64,000 bases of DNA from Eudorina sp. 2006-703-Eu-15. Taxonomy: Eukaryota; Chlorophyta; Chlorophyceae; Chlamydomonadales; Volvocaceae. The position numbers and the translations under genes are program-made. Below the pieces are notes generated by a model. That model saw nothing but the letters and a program-made list of their open reading frames with translations. It was not told the origin of the DNA and searched no databases. This document shows, one piece after another, positions 55,987 to 64,000 of this stretch (within the stretch, counting starts at the first letter, position 1; each line of letters opens with the position of its first letter). Where the stretch lies: the NCBI GenBank assembly GCA_003117195.1, contig BDSI01000016.1, forward strand, positions 682,001 to 746,000, read 5' to 3'.

Positions 55987-56285
55987 GGCGGGGGCCCCAC
56001 GGACGCGCTTCATGCTGGGACCCCGCCCCAACCGACACCCCTCGTGGGCATCCGCCACAACGCCGCTCCGGTGATTTGGACCACGATGCGGCGTTGCAGC
56101 CGACGCTCCAGGAGCGGCGGCAGCCCACGCGGTCTCCCTCCGCAGCCGGTGTGCACTTGCAGGAAGCAACCCGGCCGGCCGCGCCGCGCCGCGCCCCGAC
56201 CTGCCCTGCCCCGCCCTCCCCTGCCTTGTCCCACGTAGCACGTCCAAACCTCCCCACCAGCGCGAGCCTTCCTTAGCCATCGCCA

Positions 56286-59200
56286 TCAAAGGCCAACGCC
56301 GCCCCCGTCCTCATCCCCGTCCTCGCCGACCTCCACGTCACTCTGCCGTGCAACTATCAACCCGCCCCCGCCGCCGCCCCCGCCCTCCGCCTCCCTCAGC
56401 CTGCGAACCGCCAGCACGCCGTCCGTACTGCACTGCGACAGCCGCGACGGCCGCCGCCGCACGCCGCCGTGCGCGGGCCTGACCAGTACCTCCGAGTGGG
56501 AGGCAGAGGCGGACAGACCGCTGCTGCCCATGAAGGGGCTGCGGTCCGTGACGAAGGCGCCCGGGGGGGCTGTGATGTCCGAGAGCCCAGACACGGAGGA
56601 GAAGGACGGCATGCCGGAGAGGCCGCTGGTGCCCTCGGCACCGGAGAACGTGTTGGCGTTGGGGCTGCTGGCGCGCCTGGTGAGAAGCGAGGGTTGCGGG
56701 ACGAGGGTGAAGAGGCCGCCGGAGGCGGAGGAGGAGGCGGAGGGGCCGCCGACGGTGGGCGAGGTGGGGCGGAGGTCGCCGAGTCCCTGAGGAGACAGGC
56801 GGGCGAAGCCGGTGAGGAGCGCGGCCTCCTGCTCCGCCGGCGCGATGAGGTAGGTCTTGGGGGACAGGGGGGACGGGGGGACGGGGAGGAGGGAGGAGAG
56901 TGAGGGGGGAATAGGGAATTGGTAGACACATTTAGGGAAGGGAGGTGGAAGGGAGGGAGGGAAGGAGGGAGGGGATACCGCGAGGGAGGGAAGGAGGGGA
57001 GAGCGCTGTAAATGGGTACCGTGTGGAGGTCGTCTCAGGACAAGTGGACATGGACATAGCGAACTCAGTCAGTACCGACGCAGTGAAACGTCGGGTGAAA
57101 GGACAGACACCGTGCGACACCGTACGGTCGGCAGTATGGTCGGATACCGAGGCAGACGCGATGAGGGCAGCTCACGACGGGAGACAGACGGCGGAGGATG
57201 TCTCTCGCGGCTCAGTTGGGGCATACAGTAGCACCGGCGCTGCGGCATTCGCCAAAGTCGCCAGGCGCTTTGGCCTCTTCCCGGACAGCGAAGGGACAAC
57301 ACACGGGGCTGGGGTCTGATGGACGCCCGAAGGGGCTCGTGGGCATGTGAGGAGCGGTAAGGTGGTGAGGAAGCCGGGCATGTGCCGGGAGCCGATGGAT
57401 CACCCCATGGATAACCCATGTGCCGGGATCAGATGGATCAAAACATGGCCCGCCACCTTACCACCTCATCTTAACCCCTGGGGTGGAGGTAGCACTCCAC
57501 CACCTCCAGGACTTCCTGGTGTCACCCCCGTTTGACACGCCGCAGCTCTCACTTACCCACATCATGCCTTTCCCCTTGACGGCGATGTTGCCCCGCTCAC
57601 GGATCACGAAGGCATCCTTGTTCCGGATGCACGCGTAGCACGCATCACTGATGTGGATGTGGCCGGGCAGGCCGTGACTCTCCATGCGGGACGCCTGCAG
57701 TACGACAACATCAAGAGTACGGCGTGTGGAGACGTTGCCAGTTGTACGGCACAGCTGTGGGGCGTGTCTCGAGTTCTCGAGCCATGGGGTGACCCAGAGC
57801 TTACAGAGGGCAGACAGACAAGAGAATGCTACAGACAGAAGGAATGAATGCATATCCTGATTATAAAGGCGTGTGGCCACACAGGCGCGTTCGCTTTTCT
57901 GTGTGTTTGTCGGTGGCACGGAAGGAGCGCGCGCCAGGGCAAAAGTGCATAGCTGCGCCCGGAAAATGCTTGTGTATGTGTTTGCAGTATAGTGCGCTGC
58001 AGGCGCTTCGGCTGTCCTGCTACAGAACAGCGAAACTGCAGCAAAACGATGAGGTGCGAGCAAATAAGACACGGACAAAGCACACATTCCTTGTCGACTG
58101 CAGGTAGGAACAGGCAGCGCGGGCGCGCAGCCGACGGCAGAAGTAAGACCGTAGAAGACGGCACAACAAACAGACATATCGCCCCACGGAGAAGCCCGCA
58201 TCAGCACTTCAGCAGCTGCTGCTGTAGATAGCCGCGCCGCCGGCCGGCCCCAAACCACCAACCACCACCAACCTCACCGTGTTGACCGTGTCGCCGAAGA
58301 GGCAGAAGCGCGGCATCTTCTTGCCCACCACGCCCGCCACCACGGGCCCGGTGTGCATCCCCACGCGGATGCGCAGCCCCTGCCCCAGCGAGCTGCTCCG
58401 CACCTCCCGCGCCTCGTTGTGCATCCGCACCGCGAACTCCAGCAGCAGGTCGGCGTGCTCGTGGCAGGGGGCCGTCACGTTGGCGACCACCATGTAGGCG
58501 TCCTGGGGCGGGTGCGGGTGCGGGGCGGGGCGCGTGCGGGGAAGGGCGGGACGGGGCGGGTGCGAGGCGGGACGGGACGGGGCGGGGCAGGGCGGGGCAG
58601 GTAGCGTATCGGACGTCGGGTGCGCAGAGGGGCAGAACGGCAGGAACAGGACGGGAGAGGGACAGGGGGAGCGCACAGTAACGGGCGAAGCAAGAGCCGG
58701 AGGACTCCCCGCGCGATTGCGTTCGGGATCACGAATTCACGATGCGGCACGGCGGGAAGCCACCGAGTCATATCAGATCGCCGCGAGTGAATCCCCCGTA
58801 CTGCTACTGTACGATGCTAACGAAGCGGAGTGCATCATCGGATGTATGTCGTACGGTGTACGCGGCAAGCAGCCCCGCCGGTCGCGCCTTTGCCCCTCGC
58901 CCCTCGTCCCCGTGGTCTCACCCCAATCGTCTCCACTTTGTACAGCTCCGGGTACTGCTCGATTGCCGTATCGAACCTGTGGTACAGCTCGTCCAGCAGC
59001 GAGCACACCTCAAGCGGGGAGCACCTCGCCGCGATCTCCGTGAACCCTGTGTGTAAGGTCGTGGGGGGGGCGCGCGTGTTTAAGAAAATGTGGACCCGCC
59101 CGGCGGAGGCCGCCGCCGTCCATCGTTCGCCCTAACCACCCAACGCCCAATCAGCTGCCCGCGGTGCAGCCACGCAGCACTCACCCACGATGTCGCTGAA

Positions 59201-62200
59201 GAGGATGGTGGCCTGCCGGGAAAGGGGAGGGGGAAGGGGGAAGGGGAAGGGAGGGAGGTGTTTTTGGGCATGAACTGGTATCGCCGGTAACCGGGGGGCG
59301 TGCGGGGGCCCCGTACGGCCATTATTGCATTGACCGTGGAGTCGAGCCAGGTGGGTCCGCAGCGGTAGTCCGTACACCCCGTACATGTCGTACATTCCCT
59401 GAGGCGATGCTGTGAGGCGGCGCAGGGCGCATGCCTCCCATCCAGAAAACTTGCGTGGCCTCGGAGGAGCCTCTCAGCCCCTCAGTTAGGACATGGATGG
59501 CCCCTCCTCATTCGCATTCGTTGGAGCCCTCCCAAGCAACCAAGAACTGAACCAAGAAGGCCGTCGTGAAGACGTCGTCCGGTCACCGGGCGTGAGAGCT
59601 CAGCCTCAGCCATGGTTATTATTCGAAAGCGACCCGACCCTGACCCTAGCCCTAGCCCTAGCCCTGGCCCTAGCCCTGGCCCTAGCCCTAGCCCTGGCCC
59701 TGGCCCTGGCCCTGGCCCTGGCCCTGGCCCTGGCCCTGGCCCTGGCCCTGGCCCTGGCCCTGGCCCTGGCCCTGGCCCTGGCCCTGGCCCTGGCCCTGGC
59801 CCTGCCCTGGCCCTGGCCCTGGCCCTGGCCCTGGCCCTGGCCCTGGCCCTGGCCCTGGCCCTGGCCCTGGCCCTGGCCCTGGCCCTGGCCCTGGCCCTGG
59901 CCCTGGCCCTGGCCCTGCTGGCCCTCAGCGCACCTCGGGATGCTCGCTGGCGGGTATCTTGGCGCCCTGCTTGAGGCTGATGGCCACCTGGGGAGGCAGC
60001 ATCTGATACAGCAGCTGGTCGCTCCGCCGCCGCTCCTCCTCCAGCCACCGACTCGCCTCACTCAACCTCGCGTTGGCTTGCTGCAGGCGGAGGGGGCCAA
60101 GCAGCGCGGCGTGTGAACCACGAGAAGCGCAACCCATCGATCCCGCGCGGACCATGTCAGCTTGACCTGCACGCCACTCCACTCTTTACATCTGCAGTTC
60201 TGCACCCCATATCTGCACCCCATATCTGCACCCCCATATCTGCACCCCATATCTGCACCCCATATCTGCACCCCATATCTGCAGCCCACTCCCATTTTTC
60301 TCTTTTAACCCCACTCCACCCCGGTCGTCCCCAAGAGGCGGTGTGCTGCCCCCCACCTTGAGCTCCAGCGTGAGGGCCTCGAACCGCTCCTTCAGCTGCG
60401 CCTCCGCCTGCCGCTGCTCAGCCAGCAACACAAAGTCCCGGTTCAGGTCGTGTAGCGGGATGTCGGACAGGAACAGCCGCTGCTCGCGCATGTCGTCCAG
60501 CCCCGCCAGCCGTACGGAGCCCATGAACAGCAGCCCCTCCGCCGCGGCGGGACCGCCGGTCCTGCTGTGCAGCTGCAGTGGTGGCAGCGGCACTCGCACC
60601 ATCTGCCCCTTCAGCTCCAGACCCGTCTCCTTCGCTTTGAGCAGGAAGGCGTTGTTGAGCTCCCGACAGATAGTGTCGTACTCGATGGGGTGGTACGGAT
60701 GTCGGAGCTGGGAACGGGGTATTGCGTATTGGGGATGCAAGGGTATGGGGCGACATTGAAAAGTACCGTGGTGCCTTGTACAGTGTGGGTGGGCTTACTG
60801 GCCCTGTCTAAGGGTTTGTGCCGCGGTTTCTCTAACGCGCAATGAGTCCCGGTGACCCGGCCGTCCGTCCGGTTAGGTCGACGTCGGTGCATCAGGCAGT
60901 GCAGGGTCAGCTACATCCCACGAGCTGAGCCAGCCCTCGGTCACACGCCGGACTGGTACTGGTTTGGGTCGGGCGCTTTCCTTCGCTAAAAGCACACCGG
61001 ACGTTTGGGTCCGAGATTTGGGTCCGAATCACCCGTGTGGCACCCCGTGGGCCACCCATGACGACCCGTGGGCCACCCATGACGACCCGTGGGCCACCCA
61101 TGACGACCCATGGGCCACCCGTAGATCCCCGGGTACCAGAAACCCGCTCCCACCTGGAACGTATCCGACAGGTGCGCCCCAGGCGCCAGGCTGGGGAACA
61201 GCCGCGTCAGCGCCGCGCCCGCCTGTACGACACAGCACTGCTCGTCCATCAGGATGTGGAAGGGGAACATGTGGTAGAAGGTGTCCGGGCACACGGTGAA
61301 GGAGCGCGGCGGATGGGAGCCCGCAGCGGCGGCGGCGGCCTCGCCACCGCGGGGCCCCTCGGGCCAGCCCCGGAGCGCCTCCTGGTGTGGGTACCTGCGG
61401 GCCAGGGCGCCTTTGTGGGCTGCTGCAGGAGTGCGGGAGTGCGGATGCGGTGTCCGGGCAAGCCAGGCGGACTCACGATACCCGGGGGGGGGATGATGTC
61501 GTTGCGCTGCTCGCAACCACCGTATCCCAGCGGGCCGGTGACCAGTGCGCGGGGATGTGCGTCAGTTGGGGCGGGCAGGGTGTCCCTCTCACCCTGCCTC
61601 CCTGACTCCCAGAGTCAACGTCTCCTCAAACCACATGCCCTGCAAAACAACACTACCCCCCCAAAGTACCCCCCGAGGTAACCCCCCAAGTACCCCGCCA
61701 AGTAGCCTCTGGGTTAACCAGTGACGTGCCGTCTGGATACCAGCCGCCGCTGCGTCCTGCAGGGCCGGAGCCATGAAACGCTTCTGCGACCATTTTGACC
61801 GTTGCGACCGTTCCGTCCTTTTCCCAAACATGCACACGCCCTCCTCCTGCGCGCGCGTTGACCTCCTGCTGGACCCTCCTCACCCTCCGGCGCACTTCAG
61901 TATCCGTATTGCTGGCGTGTTTGCCCCCACACCGCCCCACCACACGCGAACCCTTACCCTCACGCTCACCCCATCACCACCCTCGCCCCTGCCCCAAACA
62001 CATCTTGTAGCCACCTAGCCACCCTGCTCCACACCCACACCGTCACATCCTCATCACTCACGTCACCAGGAACACCTCGTGGTCTTCGGTGCCGTCCTCC
62101 CGGCCCCGCAGCAGCTGGACCTGCAGCTGGTCGCCCAGGCCCCAGTACCGGTCCGCGAGGCCCCGCAGCACCCCCACCACAATGGGCCCCAGCGCGGGCC

Positions 62201-63892
62201 GGTTGCTGTAGTAATGCAGCTCCAGGGATTCCGGGCCCACGGCCGTACACTTGAAGACGGGGGCTGCCATGGCGGGGAAGCTCATGGTGAGGTGGAGGTG
62301 CAGGTTGTTCAGCGACTGGAGGGCGGGGTGGTGGAGGGTGGCGCGGGGGGGAGGAGAGGCTTGTTTCGCGATTTCGCTGTCTTTATTCACATTAAGGGGG
62401 AGGAGAGGCTTGGCGGAATTGTGGGGCAGGTATCAAACAGGCGATGGGGTGGGGTATAGGAAACTGGTAGGCATGAAGCGATGGGGCGGGAGGTTGCTCT
62501 GTTGCGGCTTCACGGTCCCAAACCCCTTGGTGCAGCCCCGGACCCTGCCCCGGGTTAGGCTATTACCCCGGCCCCGGCTGTGGCCCCGCGCCCCGCCCCA
62601 AGTTCGGTCCCTTCCACACCGTCCGGCTCCCCACCCCAACCGTGTGTCCATGCCAGCGCAGCGGGCGCCTCCCAGCCCTGCCGCCCAGCGCACGCGTACA
62701 ATGGGCCGTACCTGCCCGCCCGCCGCACAACTGCCGTACCTGCAGAAACTCAGCGATGTTGCTGCCGAGGCTGTGCAGAAGCTTGTCATAGCCCTGTCGT
62801 AAGCGGTAAGGTTCGGGAGGCGGGGTGTGGGCTTTCGGTGATTTCCACGGTGCAATTGAAGGTAGGTACCGCACTCCAAGGCTGTCGTGTTCCTGGCCGT
62901 GTTGGGGGGCGTCCGTTGCCCTGTGACCGCAAACGAGGAACATCACCGGGCGGAGATAACACGCGCGCTGACTAACTCCTAACTCCTGGACACGGTATAG
63001 GAGGACACAACCCTGCACCAACCGTCAACCGCCGCAGAATCAACCGTCGAAAAAGTGTGACCAGGGAGCCCAGAGTGGCTAGGTTGGCTTGGTGTTGCAG
63101 GACCAGCCTTGACCTAATGTTGTGAATTTTCCCAATGGTGTGTGCTTCGGGTGGTATGTCTACCATATCACCATCCTGCAATAACCTTCCCTCAGCGCCG
63201 CCCCCGGGGAGCTGGTGGGGGAGGGCTAGTGGGGATTTGGAAGACGGACAAACGCTGCCAATCAACCCTACGGATGAGGAGGGAGAGCAGGACCTCCAGG
63301 GAAGGACGGACCAACCTGCTTGGTCACGTAGTCCACGAAATACACGCCGTACGCCTCCAGGGCTTGAGCGGGGGTGACGCCCAAGAGGCTCGATGCGGTG
63401 ATGACCAACGTGTAGGTTGTGGCGTCCGGGTACGGACACGAGGACACCCAGCCGCCCGCGCCAATGTCAGAGGCCGCCAAAACTGAGTCCCAGACGTCAT
63501 CCCCGAATGTGTCGCGGATGAAGCTTTCCACTGAGTTGTTGATCCACTGGCGGCGCGATGCCGGGGGTGGGTGGCAGCACGTGGGGCATTGTGGGGCCCC
63601 CCATTCCAGGTCAGGGAGCCGGCGTGGTTTGGGGCTCAGTGCTGGCTGCTGAGGATATGTTTAGGAGGCAACATCGAGGCGCCAAAGCGCTGTCAAAGAC
63701 TGCTACGTGCCGCAGTGTGCGTGCGAATCGGGGCGCCCCGGTTCTGCCTCCCGTGTCGTTTGGAGGCTCCGATAATAATTTCTAAGTAACACCAAAGAGT
63801 CGCATTATAAATGCGCTCAGCTGCGCCGAGCGGCGCACTTGTCGACTCCCACATATCGTTAGTGGGAACGACTGCGAACTCACCCCAATCAT
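56286..63892 (-). CDS. NO-type soluble guanylate cyclase (H-NOX, HNOB, cyclase) in one chain
   Basis: Twelve exons join in phase to 790 residues: 63884-63892, 63316-63546, 62740-62793, 62062-62315, 61154-61394, 60357-60707, 59934-60080, 59185-59212, 58922-59046, 58278-58502, 57557-57694 and 56286-56855. Residues 1-180 are an H-NOX haem domain (heme His H104 in NNLHLHL; YxSxR at 133-137). Then an HNOB/PAS-like region ([38 protein letters not shown]), a coiled-coil linker ending [11 protein letters not shown], and a class III cyclase at about 430-605. The metal-binding Asp are D436 (FSDIVG) and D481, guanine-selecting residues E477 and C547, and transition-state N554 and R558. So it should make cGMP in response to NO or another haem ligand. 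The 190-residue tail is Ser/Gly-rich. The 3-codon first exon gives MIG-WINNSVE, matching the sGC beta N-terminus. Confidence 0.9.
59636..59922. repeat. (CCCTGG)n hexanucleotide array, about 47 units
   Basis: CCCTAG units at the left pass into CCCTGG units for about 285 bp, with one 2-bp slip near 59800. The array fills most of the intron 59213-59933 between the coiled-coil exon and the exon carrying the first metal-binding Asp. It makes false (AL)n, (GP)n and (PW)n frames. Confidence 0.97.
60192..60290. repeat. 16-bp repeat TCTGCACCCCATA, 6-7 copies
   Basis: Copies of ATCTGCACCCCAT lie in the guanylate cyclase intron 60081-60356. Confidence 0.9.
60961..60997 (-). repeat. Intronic motif copy in the guanylate cyclase gene
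   Basis: On the sense strand, TGCTTTTAGCGAAGGAAAGC is followed by GCCCGACCCAAACC, inside intron 60708-61153. Confidence 0.5.
61024..61132. repeat. 22-bp tandem repeat, four copies
   Basis: GACGACCCGTGGGCCACCCA is repeated about four times in the guanylate cyclase intron 60708-61153, directly after the donor at 61153. Confidence 0.9.
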
Positions 63893-64000
63893 GGCCGCTT
63901 CTCCGCAAAAATCCTACACGTGCGCTGAAGATCCGCTTTTGTTGCCGTGGTGGAAGTCAATTGGATCAATGTAAGAGGGGAAGTGGTCATGTGCAGACAC
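63893..64000. other. 5' flank of the guanylate cyclase gene
   Basis: Only 108 bp upstream of the start ATG is inside the window. It should be 5' UTR or promoter. No motif is assigned. Confidence 0.4.

Larger units (their letters stand above)
51916..56285. other. Convergent gap with unresolved coding-like segments
   Basis: These 4.4 kb lie between the 3' ends of RNase H2B (plus) and the guanylate cyclase (minus). Several minus-strand segments look protein-coding (next entry), but no gene could be joined. A strong plus-strand donor CAG|GTAAGT at about 54312 hints at plus-strand transcription too. The 370-codon minus frame at 55145-56257 runs through a tandem repeat and shows no motif, so I do not treat it as a gene. 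Confidence 0.4.

Noticed and set aside
55145..56257. 370-codon minus-strand open frame
   Set aside because: It crosses a 34-bp tandem repeat and has no domain motif, start context or exon structure. The frame is long only because the DNA is GC-rich.
59482..60116. Long open frames on both strands rich in (AL)n, (GP)n and (PW)n
   Set aside because: They are created by the CCCTGG hexamer array inside a guanylate cyclase intron, not by a gene.

Overview
The window is nuclear DNA of a green alga, most likely a volvocine/chlamydomonadalean (Chlorophyceae). The evidence is GC-rich DNA, genes cut into many short exons by GT-AG introns rich in minisatellites, TGTAA-type poly(A) signals a few hundred bases after several stops, an octotricopeptide-repeat (OPR-like) protein of the kind expanded in these algae, and an NO-sensor (H-NOX) guanylate cyclase. 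There is no sign of prokaryotic operons. I rebuilt genes by joining exons so that the phase holds at every junction and the protein matches a known family. Exon coordinates are given in each entry.

Layout, left to right. 1-2206 (minus): 5' part of a gene for an uncharacterised ISHAW/NQH/WCLYE-motif protein, cut by the left edge. 3751-9320 (minus): xylulokinase, 11 exons. 9935-13813 (minus): GPI mannosyltransferase II (PIG-V), with one unresolved junction. 14140-15894 (plus): thylakoid-lumen NTF2/SnoaL-like protein. 17992-25418 (plus): 1322-residue OPR-like protein with a mitochondrial-looking presequence. 28916-34608 (minus): ASNSD1-type asparagine-synthetase-domain protein. 35875-37299 (minus): Alfin N-domain protein with a Tudor-like C-terminus in place of the PHD finger. 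37570-40072 (plus): phytanoyl-CoA-dioxygenase-family protein. 43686-48534 (minus): GH1 beta-glycosidase. 48739-51505 (plus): RNase H2 subunit B. 56286-63892 (minus): complete H-NOX/HNOB/guanylate cyclase. Between them lie gaps holding an LRR-like terminal exon (40551-40742), an unrecognised cluster of coding-like minus-strand segments (52.5-55 kb) and long stretches with nothing recognisable.

Three gene pairs are head to head over 200-330 bp (PIG-V/lumen protein, Alfin-Tudor/PhyH, GH1/RNase H2B) and probably share bidirectional promoters. The genes do not form one pathway; they are unrelated housekeeping, organelle and signalling genes.

The signals that gene annotation does not explain are two dispersed sequence families: a 12-bp palindrome GACCCRYGGGTC found 11 times, in exons and introns of seven genes, and a roughly 35-bp intronic motif mostly oriented with the host transcript. 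The most notable protein architectures are the Alfin-Tudor protein and the one-chain NO-type guanylate cyclase that carries every catalytic residue.
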